Positions 27,797-35,760 of a stretch of 64,000 nt of DNA are shown piece by piece; within the stretch, counting starts at the first letter, position 1, and the number at the start of each line of letters is the position of its first letter. This DNA comes from Microbacterium azadirachtae. Lineage in GTDB: Bacteria; Actinomycetota; Actinomycetes; Actinomycetales; Microbacteriaceae. The stretch spans positions 124,001 to 188,000 of the forward strand of contig NZ_JYIX01000035.1 in assembly GCF_000956505.1 (NCBI RefSeq). The letters run 5' to 3'. A program made the position numbers and the translations under genes. Under the pieces are notes generated by a model that saw only the letters and a list, made by a program, of their open reading frames with translations, was not told the origin of the DNA and did not search any database.

Positions 27797-28548
27797 CCGC
27801 GCTCCCCGAGGAGCGGTTCCGTATTCCGGTCCCGCTCCCCGCCGGGACCGTCGAGGTGTCTGCGGTGTTCGGGCCCGCGAGCGGCGGCGCGGACGTCGGG
27901 GCCGCCGCGCCGACCGTGGTGATCGCGCACGGGGCAGGAGCGGGGATGGATCATCCCTTCCTCACCGGCTTCTCCGCCGCGCTGCGGGCCGCGGGCCTGC
28001 ACACGCTGCGGTTCACCTTCCCGTACCTCGAGGCGGGGCGGCGCATGCCGGGCCCCGCCGCGCACGCGATGCTCACCTGGCGTGCCGTGATCGCGGCGGT
28101 GCGCGAGCGCGGATCCGGATCCGTCGTCGCGTGCGGCAAGTCCTATGGCGGACGGATGGCGTCGATGGCCGCCGCCGAGGAGGCCGGCCTCGACGCGGAC
28201 GCGCTGGTCTACCTGGGCTACCCGCTGCATCAGCCCGGCAAGCCGGAGAAGCCCCGGATCGAGCATCTGCCGGCGGTGGGGCAGCCGCAGCTCTTCGTGG
28301 AAGGCTCGAACGACCCCTTCGTGCAGCCGCTTTCGCAGCTCGAGGAGGCCGTCGCGTCCTGTCAGGACGCGCGGATCTTCTGGATCGACGCCGGCGGGCA
28401 CTCGTTCGAGGTGAAGGGCCGCAAACGCCCGGCCGACGAGATCGGGGCGGATCTGGCGCCTCTCGTCGCCGGGTTCGTCCGGTCGGGTTTCGTGATCGAT
28501 GCGTCCGTGCCGGGCGCATCAGGGAAGGACGAAGAGGGAGACGCATGA
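27793..28548 (+). CDS. Alpha/beta hydrolase of the KANL3/Tex30-like group
   Basis: 251 residues. Nucleophile S117 in CGKSYGGRM, acid in EGSNDPFV, and His in DAGGHSFEV form a normal triad; the HGAGAGMDHPF segment is the oxyanion region typical of this group. Likely a small soluble esterase or acyl hydrolase of unknown substrate. Start overlaps the previous stop and its stop overlaps the aminotransferase start (ATGA), so three genes form a coupled unit. Confidence 0.8.
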   Translation: MTALPEERFRIPVPLPAGTVEVSAVFGPASGGADVGAAAPTVVIAHGAGAGMDHPFLTGFSAALRAAGLHTLRFTFPYLEAGRRMPGPAAHAMLTWRAVIAAVRERGSGSVVACGKSYGGRMASMAAAEEAGLDADALVYLGYPLHQPGKPEKPRIEHLPAVGQPQLFVEGSNDPFVQPLSQLEEAVASCQDARIFWIDAGGHSFEVKGRKRPADEIGADLAPLVAGFVRSGFVIDASVPGASGKDEEGDA

Positions 28549-29723
28549 GCACCGCGGAGGAGCTGGACGCGATCGGGATCGACAGGCTGCGCGAGATCGG
28601 CAGCCTGAAGTGGTCGGTGTTCCCCGAGGCGATCGGGGCGTTCGTCGCCGAGATGGACTTCCCGCCCGCCCCGGCGATCGCCGCCGCCATGAAGGGCGCG
28701 ATCGACGACGGCCTGACCGGATACCTGCCGGCGGCCGTGCGCACGCGCATGACCGAGGCGACGGCGCGGTGGCAGCGGGACCGCTACGGCTGGGACGTGC
28801 CGGCGGAGCGGATCCGCCCCGTGCCCGACGTGCTCACCGCGCTGCGCGCGACCATCGACTATTTCACGGCGCCCGGTTCCAAGATCGTGCTGCCCACCCC
28901 CGCGTACATGCCGTTCCTCACGATCCCGGCGATGCATGATCGCGAGATCATCGAGGTGCCGATGCTCGTCGAGGACGGGCGCCACGTCTACGATCTGGAC
29001 GGCATCGACCGGGCGTTCGCGGACGGCGGCGGCCTGCTGATCCTGTGCAACCCGTACAACCCGCTCGGGCGCGTGTTCGAGCGGGCCGAGCTCGAAGCGG
29101 TCGCGGAGGTCGTCGCACGGCACGGCGCACGCGTGTTCTCGGACGAGATCCACGCGCCGCTGGTCTTCGCGCCGCACCGCCACGTCCCGTATGCGAGCAT
29201 CAGCGCGGTGACCGCGGGGCATACGATCACCGCGGCGAGCGCCTCGAAGGCGTTCAACCTGCCGGGCCTCAAGGCGGCGCAGGTGATCCTGACGAACGAC
29301 GCGGATGCGGAGACGTGGGCGCGGCCCGAGGTCGCCTGGGCCGAGCACGGCACGGCGAACCTCGGCGTCATCGCGACCACGGCGGCCTTCGACGAGAGCC
29401 GGGAGTGGCTCGACGGGACGCTCGACTACCTCGACGGCAACCGCCGGATCCTCGGCGAACTCCTCGCGGAGCACATCCCTGACATGGGCTACCGCGCGCC
29501 GGAGGGCACCTACATCGCGTGGCTGGACGCGCGCGGGCTCGGCATCGAGGGCTCGCCCGCCGCGTTCTTCCGCGAGCACGCGGGCGTCGCCATGACGGAC
29601 GGGATCGCGTGCGGCGCCGCAGGGGAGGGCTACCTGCGCTTCATCCTCGCGACACCCCGCCCCGTGATCGAGCAGGCCGTGCGCCAGATGGCCGCCGCAC
29701 TGCGCGAGCACGCCGCGCGCTGA
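28545..29723 (+). CDS. MalY/PatB-type aminotransferase (cystathionine beta-lyase family)
   Basis: 392-residue PLP fold-type I enzyme. Schiff-base lysine K235 in SASKAFNLPG, NPYNPLGRVF as the Asn-Pro motif, and SDEIHAPLVF as the PLP-binding Asp region are those of the MalY/PatB family, which mostly cleave the C-S bond of cystathionine or cysteine conjugates. The N-terminal MDFPPAPAI is family-typical. A strong bidirectional terminator follows. Confidence 0.85.
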   Translation: MSTAEELDAIGIDRLREIGSLKWSVFPEAIGAFVAEMDFPPAPAIAAAMKGAIDDGLTGYLPAAVRTRMTEATARWQRDRYGWDVPAERIRPVPDVLTALRATIDYFTAPGSKIVLPTPAYMPFLTIPAMHDREIIEVPMLVEDGRHVYDLDGIDRAFADGGGLLILCNPYNPLGRVFERAELEAVAEVVARHGARVFSDEIHAPLVFAPHRHVPYASISAVTAGHTITAASASKAFNLPGLKAAQVILTNDADAETWARPEVAWAEHGTANLGVIATTAAFDESREWLDGTLDYLDGNRRILGELLAEHIPDMGYRAPEGTYIAWLDARGLGIEGSPAAFFREHAGVAMTDGIACGAAGEGYLRFILATPRPVIEQAVRQMAAALREHAAR

Positions 29724-29778
29724 GCGCGCCGCGCGCTCCCGGTCGCGCGCCCACTTTCGCCGAGGCCCCCTCGCAGCA

Positions 29779-29820
29779 CCGAAGCCCCCTCGCAGTTACG
29801 CAACTGCGAGGGGGCTTCGG
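29779..29820. terminator. Perfect 19-bp bidirectional terminator
   Basis: Arms 29779-29797 and 29802-29820 are exact reverse complements around ACGC. A direct copy of the arm's core (GCCCCCTCGCAG) also occurs just upstream at 29765-29776, so two upstream segments compete for one downstream arm. It separates the converging aminotransferase and pepP genes. Confidence 0.88.
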
Positions 29821-29852
29821 CGTTCAGAGGGGGTCTCGACGCCCGGTGACAG

Positions 29853-31283
29853 TCAGGATGCGGATCCCTGCACGCGGGCGATCCAGGCCTCGACCTCGGC
29901 GGAGGTGCGGGGGATGGCGGACGAGAGGTTCACCGGGCCGTTGGCGGTGATGAGGATGTCGTCCTCGATGCGCACGCCGATGCCGCGATACTCCTCCGGC
30001 ACGGTCAGATCGTCGATCTGGAAGTACAGGCCGGGCTCGATCGTGAACACCATGCCGGGCTCGATCGTGCCGTCGTAGTACATCTCGCGGCGGGCCTGCG
30101 CGCAGTCGTGCACGTCGATGCCGAGGTGGTGGCTCGTGCCGTGCACCATGTAGCGGCGGTGCTGGCCGCCGTTGTCGGCGTCGAGCGCCTCCTCGGCGGT
30201 GACGGGCAGCAGGCCCCACTCGGCGGTGCGGCGCGCGATCACGTCCATCGCTGCCGCGTGCACCTCACGGAACAGCACGCCGACCTTCGCAGCGGCGAAC
30301 GCGGCGTCCGCGGCCTCGACCACGGTGTCGTAGATGCGGCGCTGGACGTCGCTGAAGGTGCCGCTCACCGGCAGGGTGCGGGTGATGTCGGCGGTGTAGA
30401 GGCTGTCGGCCTCGGCTCCGGCGTCGACGAGGATCAGGTCGCCCGGCAGCACGGCTCCGTCGTTGCGGGTCCAGTGCAGGTAGCAGGCGTGCGGGCCGGA
30501 CGCGGCGATCGTGTCGTAGCCCTCCCAGTTGCCGTCGCTGCGGGCGCGCTGGTGGAAGACGCCCTCGACGATGCGCTCGCCGCGCGGATGCGCGATCGCG
30601 CGGGGGAGGTCGCGGATGATGTCGTCGAAACCGTTCGCGGTGATCTCCACGGCACGGCGCATCTCGGCGACCTCGTAGGCGTCCTTGACGAGGCGCAGCT
30701 CGGAGACGAACTGCGTGAGTTCGCCGTCCTCGTCGACCACGAGGTCGTGATCGCCCGCCGCGAAGTCGTCGAGATGCGCGGTGGCCACGCCCAGGTCGGC
30801 GGCGACGCCGGCGAGTGCGGGACGCGGTCCGATCCAGAACTCGCCGATCGTCGCGTCGGAGTAGAACTCGCTCGTGGTGCGGTCGGCGCGCTCGCGGAAG
30901 TACAGGGTCACGTCGTGACCGTCCGCGGTGGGCTCGAAGACGAGCAGGGAGTCGGGCTCGGAGTCGGCGGCCCACCCGGTGAGGTGCGCGAACGCGGAGT
31001 GCGCGCGGAACGGGTAGTCGGTGTCGTTGCTGCGCTGCTTGAGGGATCCGGCGGGGATCACGAGGCGCTTGCCGGGGAAGGCCGCCGAGACGGCCGCGCG
31101 CCGGGCCGCGGCGTACGGCGCCTGCGCGCGCGGAGCGGGCGAGGACTCAGGGCGCTCGGCCCAGCCCGTGGAGATGGTGTCGAGGAAGCCCTGGGGGAAG
31201 GGCTGGCGGCGGTTGGTGATCGTCGAGGTCGTCGCGGTGGCGGCATCGCCCTGCTGCTCGATCGTGTCGTGCTCGGAGGTCAT
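29853..31283 (-). CDS. pepP: Xaa-Pro aminopeptidase (aminopeptidase P)
   Basis: 476 residues, M24B family. An N-terminal creatinase-like domain is followed by the pita-bread fold with the five dinuclear metal ligands in order: Asp in VDAGAEADS, Asp in TADITRTL, His in HGTSHHLG, Glu in TIEPGLY and Glu in GVRIEDDI. It releases N-terminal residues preceding proline in the cytoplasm. The first 40 residues are polar and poorly conserved, so a start a little downstream cannot be excluded. Confidence 0.93.
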   Translation of the reverse strand: MTSEHDTIEQQGDAATATTSTITNRRQPFPQGFLDTISTGWAERPESSPAPRAQAPYAAARRAAVSAAFPGKRLVIPAGSLKQRSNDTDYPFRAHSAFAHLTGWAADSEPDSLLVFEPTADGHDVTLYFRERADRTTSEFYSDATIGEFWIGPRPALAGVAADLGVATAHLDDFAAGDHDLVVDEDGELTQFVSELRLVKDAYEVAEMRRAVEITANGFDDIIRDLPRAIAHPRGERIVEGVFHQRARSDGNWEGYDTIAASGPHACYLHWTRNDGAVLPGDLILVDAGAEADSLYTADITRTLPVSGTFSDVQRRIYDTVVEAADAAFAAAKVGVLFREVHAAAMDVIARRTAEWGLLPVTAEEALDADNGGQHRRYMVHGTSHHLGIDVHDCAQARREMYYDGTIEPGMVFTIEPGLYFQIDDLTVPEEYRGIGVRIEDDILITANGPVNLSSAIPRTSAEVEAWIARVQGSAS

Positions 31284-31340
31284 GCATCCATCCTCTCACC
31301 GGCGGGTGGGAGAAGGATCCGGGGCGGGAGGCGGCGAAGA

Positions 31341-31372
31341 GGCTCGGACCGCCGGTTTCGGCGATCCGAGCC
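31341..31372 (-). terminator. Terminator of the subtilisin gene
   Basis: GGCTCGGA (31341-31348) pairs with 31365-31372, and CGCCG/CGGCG pair inside around GTTT. It lies about 22 bp past the stop of the S8 peptidase on the minus strand. Confidence 0.75.
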
Positions 31373-31393
31373 CCTCCTGTCGATCCGATCAGA

Positions 31394-32896
31394 TCACTGC
31401 ACGGCCTTGAGCGCGTTCACGATGCCGTGACCGTAGTAGCTGTTCAGCTCCGGCGTGCCCACGCACGCGGCGCCCTCGTCATACTGCGGAGCCGAGCATG
31501 CGGTCGGCGTCGCGTCATCCTCGAGCTTCTGCACCATCTGCGCGGGCGTCAGCTCGGGGTGTGCGGACTTCATGAGCGCGAGCACGCCGGCGACGTGCGG
31601 AGACGCCATCGAGGTGCCGCTCTTGAGGCCGTACTTCCCGCCGGGGATCGTGGAGAGGATCCGGGATCCTGGGGCCGCCACGTCGATCTCGCCGAGACCG
31701 CGGTTGGAGAAGTACGACAGCTGGCCGGTCTGCGTGAGCGAGGAGACGGTCACGACACCGGGGACCTGCGCGGGGATGTCCTTGCAGCCCTGGTTGATCG
31801 TGCGCGGGGTCGGCTGGGCGGCGTCGTCCGGGCTGCCCTCATCGCGTGTGTTCACCGTCAGGTCGAGGCCGGAGTTGCCGGCCGCCGCAGCGCTCACGAC
31901 ACCCTTCGAGTTGGACCAGTTCACGGCGCGGGCCACGGCCTCGCGGACCGCCGCCTGGTCGGGCTGGTCGTCGCACCAGAACTCGAACGGGTCGATGTAG
32001 TAGCTGTTGTTGGTCACGTCCATCCCGCGCTGCGCGGCCCACATGAAGCCGCAGACCGCGTACTCGGGGTAGATGAAACCGTCGTCGTTGACGACCTTGA
32101 CCGACGCCAGTCGCACGTTCGGGGCGACGCCGACGATGCCCACGTCGTTGCGGGCCGCCGCGATCGTGCCGGCGACGTGCGTGCCGTGGTCGGACGTGGT
32201 CGGGTACCAGCCGCCCTCGGCCTGGTCTGGCCGTCCGCCCGTGGTGCAGTTGACGGAGTCCGCGACGTCGAGGTTGGCCTGCAGGTCGGGGTGCGTCGGG
32301 TCGATGCCGGAGTCCAGCACGCCCACGAGGACGTTGCGGTTGCCGTCGGTGACCTGGTGCGCCTGATCCGCCTGGATCATCGTCATGTCCCACTGCTGGG
32401 ATTCGAGCGAGTCGGAGGCGGCTGCGGGCACCGGCTCGGTGGGCTCGTCGCCGTTGACGGGCTTGTTCTTGCCCTGCTTCCAGCCGGAGGCGCCAGGTCC
32501 CCACGGCGCCTGCGGGCCGGTGACCTTGTCCTTGACCTCGACCGTGCGGGTGGCGCCGACCGACGCCACGACGTTCTTGCCCTTGGCCTTCACGGTGTCG
32601 CGGAACGCCGCGCGGTCGGACTGCGCGATGACGACGCCGATCTCGGGCCAGCTCTGCACGACGACGCCGCCGGCCTCGGTCACGGCCTTCTCCGCCTTGC
32701 GGGTCTGACCGGGGTTCGCCTGGCCGATGTTGACCACGTAGCTCATCACTGTGCCGTCCGGCGGGGTGATCGGGACAGGTGTCGATGGCTCGTTCGTCGC
32801 CGCGGTGGCGCTGACGGAGCCCGCCAGGACCAGTCCCAGCGCCGCGACGGTGCAGGCGATGGTGCGGAACGAGCGGTGGGCGTTTGGCATCCTCAT
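31394..32896 (-). CDS. Secreted subtilisin-like serine protease (S8 family)
   Basis: 500 residues. Signal peptide: basic start MRMPNAHRSFR, hydrophobic TIACTVAALGLVLAGSV, predicted cleavage after ATAA near 32. An inhibitor I9-like propeptide (about 45-115) is followed by a peptidase domain with D195 (VLDSGID), H237 (DHGTHVAG) and S429 (SGTSMASPH). No anchor or sorting signal follows, so it is probably released. ATG 32896 gives the signal peptide with the shortest sensible N-region. Upstream on the same strand TTGAAA (32985-32990), 17 bp, TAGAAA (32962-32967) forms a good promoter, giving a leader of about 60 nt. Confidence 0.93.
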   Translation of the reverse strand: MRMPNAHRSFRTIACTVAALGLVLAGSVSATAATNEPSTPVPITPPDGTVMSYVVNIGQANPGQTRKAEKAVTEAGGVVVQSWPEIGVVIAQSDRAAFRDTVKAKGKNVVASVGATRTVEVKDKVTGPQAPWGPGASGWKQGKNKPVNGDEPTEPVPAAASDSLESQQWDMTMIQADQAHQVTDGNRNVLVGVLDSGIDPTHPDLQANLDVADSVNCTTGGRPDQAEGGWYPTTSDHGTHVAGTIAAARNDVGIVGVAPNVRLASVKVVNDDGFIYPEYAVCGFMWAAQRGMDVTNNSYYIDPFEFWCDDQPDQAAVREAVARAVNWSNSKGVVSAAAAGNSGLDLTVNTRDEGSPDDAAQPTPRTINQGCKDIPAQVPGVVTVSSLTQTGQLSYFSNRGLGEIDVAAPGSRILSTIPGGKYGLKSGTSMASPHVAGVLALMKSAHPELTPAQMVQKLEDDATPTACSAPQYDEGAACVGTPELNSYYGHGIVNALKAVQ

Positions 32897-32961
32897 CAGT
32901 GAGGGTCCTCTCGTGGGGGTGGGTGCCGACCAGGTCGGCGCGGGCGGATGGCCCTGCATCG

Positions 32962-32990
32962 TTTCTAGCCGCCTCTCCCAGCCATTTCAA
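32962..32990 (-). promoter_or_regulatory. Sigma-70-type promoter of the subtilisin gene
   Basis: TTGAAA (complement of 32985-32990), a 17-bp spacer and TAGAAA (complement of 32962-32967). One of the few promoters in the window with a clear -35 element. Confidence 0.6.
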
Positions 32991-32996
32991 TGCTTG

Positions 32997-33045
32997 CTGA
33001 TAGCGGAGTATCAGGGTAGGAGCGGGATCCGGATCCGGATCCCGC
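32997..33045. promoter_or_regulatory. Two palindromes upstream of the subtilisin promoter
   Basis: CTGATA-N6-TATCAG at 32997-33014 is a candidate operator abutting the -35 of the protease promoter. A 24-bp perfect palindrome of overlapping GGATCC units spans 33022-33045 between the divergent genes. No regulator gene is adjacent. Confidence 0.45.
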
Positions 33046-33084
33046 GGCGCCGTGGCGCATAGTCCGCCGGGCTAGCGTGGAGGC

Positions 33085-33480
33085 ATGACCGAAGCCGCCC
33101 CCGCCCGCCGATCCGCCCTGTCCTGGCCGTGGGCGGTGGGGATCGACGCCGTGCTCGTGATCGTGTTCGCCGCGATCGGACGCGCGAGCCACGAGCACGG
33201 CATCGACGCGCTGGGCGTGCTGGAGACGGCCTGGCCGTTCCTTGTGGGGCTCGCGGTCGGCTGGCTCGCGCTCCGGGCCTGGAGGGCGCCCGCCGCGCCG
33301 CTGCGCACCGGGGCGGGGCTGGTCGTGATCACCGTCGTGCTGGGGATGGTCCTGCGGGTCGTCAGCGGCGGCACGACCGCGATCGCGTTCATCATCGTCG
33401 CCACCGTGACGCTGCTGGTCTTCCTCGTGGGCTGGCGGGGGATCGCCGCGCTCGTCGCCAGGGCGCGCGCTCGCCGCTGA
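33085..33480 (+). CDS. DUF3054 membrane protein
   Basis: 131 residues with four membrane helices (VGIDAVLVIVFAAIGRASHE opens the first; TAWPFLVGLAVGWLALRAW the second) matching DUF3054, an actinobacterial family of unknown function. ATG 33085 follows TAGCGT (33073-33078) with a 6-nt spacer. Confidence 0.85.
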   Translation: MTEAAPARRSALSWPWAVGIDAVLVIVFAAIGRASHEHGIDALGVLETAWPFLVGLAVGWLALRAWRAPAAPLRTGAGLVVITVVLGMVLRVVSGGTTAIAFIIVATVTLLVFLVGWRGIAALVARARARR

Positions 33481-33516
33481 GCCGACGGCGGGATCCGCGC
33501 CGGCTCCGGGCGGGCG

Positions 33517-34551
33517 CTAGGGGGTCGCGCGCTCCAGCTGCGTGATGAGCGCGCGGTGGTCGCTGCCGCCGGTGCCCGCGGGGAGGACGGCGGATCCGGT
33601 CGCCCGCCAGTGCGTCGTGGCCATGACATGGTCGATCGGGGCACCGAGGAGCACCGGCACCGACGTCGGCCAGGTGCCGACACCCCCGGAGCCGGAGCGC
33701 GATGCCACGTCGCGGCAGGCGCCGAGGTCGCCTCCGTCCGTGCCGAGCCCGCTCATGTGGTCGAGCGTCGCGTTGAAGTCGCCGGCGAGGATCACGTTCT
33801 TCCCGGCAGGGCACTGGTCGGCGACCCAGCGCAGATCCCGTGTCCAGTCCGCCATCTCCTCCTGGCGCGGGGCGACCGTGTGCACGGCCACGACGGTGGG
33901 CCCGTCGCCCGAGACCGGCATCACGACGGCACTCGGCACCGAGGACGTGTTGCTGGACCCGTCGGCGGAGGAGGGGATGACCGAGTAGTCGCCGAGCGAG
34001 GGGGAGATGAGCACCGTGGTCTGCCACGAGTCCGGTCCCTGGGTGACCTCGGGGCGGTACTGCACGTGATGCACCCACATCGGGTGCCCCGCCTCGCGCA
34101 GCGTGAGCGCGATCTCCTCGCCCACGGCCTCGGTCGTCTCCGGCAGCGCCACGATGTCGGCCTTCTGGGCGACGATCGTGTTCGCGATATCGCCGGCGGA
34201 GACGGCTTCGCCCGCGGTGTTCCAGGCGAGCACGCGCACGCTCGTCGCGGTCTTCTCGGGCAGGGCATCGGCGGTGTCGACGCCGCGCAGCGCGAGGATG
34301 GCCGCCGACGCGCCGCCGCCGAGCAGCGCCACGAGCGCGATCGACGCCGCGAAGCCGCGTAGCGGGCGCGCGAGGAGGAGCAGCAGGGCCAGCACGAGGA
34401 TCGCGCCGAACGCGAGCACGAGCACCGCGCGCGAGGCCACGATCTGCGTGATCGGGAACGTCTGCTCGAGGTGGAAGAACTGCGGCCAGGTCACGACCGC
34501 GGTGGCGATCGCGAAGAGGACGGTGAGGAGGATCCCGATCAGTCGAAACAT
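33517..34551 (-). CDS. Membrane-anchored endonuclease/exonuclease/phosphatase-fold protein
   Basis: 344 residues. Three N-terminal helices (about 1-25, 36-60, 66-86) place the catalytic domain outside the membrane. That domain shows the EEP fold: LAWNTAGE, ALPETTEAV with the metal-binding Glu, AGDFNATLDH with Asp and Asn, and GSDHRALI with the catalytic His. Substrates may be phosphodiesters or phospholipid headgroups; the family gives no closer answer. ATG 34551 is chosen for the helix start; the frame stays open 34 codons further without a ribosome site. TAGGCT lies 8 nt upstream. Confidence 0.85.
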   Translation of the reverse strand: MFRLIGILLTVLFAIATAVVTWPQFFHLEQTFPITQIVASRAVLVLAFGAILVLALLLLLARPLRGFAASIALVALLGGGASAAILALRGVDTADALPEKTATSVRVLAWNTAGEAVSAGDIANTIVAQKADIVALPETTEAVGEEIALTLREAGHPMWVHHVQYRPEVTQGPDSWQTTVLISPSLGDYSVIPSSADGSSNTSSVPSAVVMPVSGDGPTVVAVHTVAPRQEEMADWTRDLRWVADQCPAGKNVILAGDFNATLDHMSGLGTDGGDLGACRDVASRSGSGGVGTWPTSVPVLLGAPIDHVMATTHWRATGSAVLPAGTGGSDHRALITQLERATP

Positions 34552-34720
34552 CGCCTTCGAGCCTAGGCGAGCGGATCTGTGAGGGTTCTGGAGTGCAGCC
34601 CTGGATCCGCAGAGGACGAGCACGGCGGCGCGGAGCGGTCGGCGGCGGTCCACGGCGCGCGGGGCGGCCCACGGCGGCGCGGGGCGGTCTCCGGGCGTGC
34701 GGAATCGCTACGCTCGGAGG

Positions 34721-35611
34721 ATGACCGATGCCGATCCGACGTCACGACCCGCCCTCTTCGACGGGCCGGTCGATCTGCATCTGCATTCGAACCGCTCCGA
34801 CGGCACGGAGGATCCCGCGACCCTCGTCGAGCGCGCCGCGCACGAGGGGCTGCGCACGATCGCGCTCACCGACCACGACACGACGGCCGGATGGGTGGAC
34901 GCGGCCGAGGCCGCGACGGCGCACGGCATGACGTTCATCCCGGGTATGGAGCTGTCCGCCAAGGACGGCTGGCGGAGCGTGCACGTCCTGGCGTATCTGT
35001 TCGACCCGACGGATCCGGATCTGTCCGCCGAGACCGCCCGTATCCGCGAGGACCGCATCGGCAGGGCCGAACGCATCGTGAAGGGCATCGCACGCGACTA
35101 TCCGCTGCGCTGGGAGGACGTGCTGGAGCAGACGGATCCCGGCGCGACCGTCGGCCGGCCGCACATCGCGGATGCGCTCGTCGCACGCGGGATCGTGCGC
35201 GACCGCGGGGAGGCGTTCGACGGGATCCTGCACCCGCGTCAGGGGTACTACGAAGCCCACTACGCGCCGGATCCGCTCACGGCGATCGAGCTCGTCGTCG
35301 GGGCCGGGGGAGTGCCGGTGATCGCGCACCCCGCGGGACGCGAGCGCATGACGGATGCGACCGTGCGGCGTCTCATCGACGCGGGCCTTGCCGGGCTCGA
35401 GATCGATCACCGCGAGAACACGGCGGAGGGGCGCGCCTGGCTGCGCGGCATCGCCGCCGAGAACGACCTCATCGTGACCGGATCCAGCGATTATCACGGC
35501 GCGGGCAAGCCGAACGTCCCCGGCGAGAACACTACGGATCCGGCGATGCTGCAGCGCATCATCGACAGCGGTTTCGGCTCCGCCCCGGTGTACCCGGTCC
35601 GCACCCGGTAA
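34721..35611 (+). CDS. PHP-domain phosphoesterase, TrpH/YciV (nucleoside 3',5'-bisphosphatase) type
   Basis: 296 residues. PHP metal ligands are present: HLHSNRSDG, DHDTTAGW, PGMELSA, VIAHPAGR and SSDYHGAGK. Related E. coli YciV/RnaAM removes the 3'-phosphate of nucleoside bisphosphates and trims short RNA. ATG 34721 has TACGCT (34709-34714) and a 6-nt spacer. It ends 19 bp before palindrome copy 4. Confidence 0.88.
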   Translation: MTDADPTSRPALFDGPVDLHLHSNRSDGTEDPATLVERAAHEGLRTIALTDHDTTAGWVDAAEAATAHGMTFIPGMELSAKDGWRSVHVLAYLFDPTDPDLSAETARIREDRIGRAERIVKGIARDYPLRWEDVLEQTDPGATVGRPHIADALVARGIVRDRGEAFDGILHPRQGYYEAHYAPDPLTAIELVVGAGGVPVIAHPAGRERMTDATVRRLIDAGLAGLEIDHRENTAEGRAWLRGIAAENDLIVTGSSDYHGAGKPNVPGENTTDPAMLQRIIDSGFGSAPVYPVRTR

Positions 35612-35630
35612 CCGGTCCGGTTCGGGGCGC

Positions 35631-35709
35631 TATCCGCGAAACTGCAACTGGGCGACGAGACTGCACATGTGAAGTGCAGTCTCGTCGCCCAGTTGGAGTC
35701 TCGCGGTCA
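35631..35709. repeat. 79-bp palindromic repeat, copy 4
   Basis: The inner stem is the best of the four: AACTGGGCGACGAGACTGCAC on the left pairs without interruption to the right arm around a 7-nt loop, because GG/CC now pair where copies 1-3 mismatch. The outer left end is degraded (TATCCGCGAAACTGC). It lies between convergent genes, 51 bp past the stop of the second DEAD-box helicase. Confidence 0.95.
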
Positions 35710-35760
35710 GAGGTGAGCGCAGTGCGGGGACAGGCGCAGGGGCGGGGGAGGCCCGCGGGG

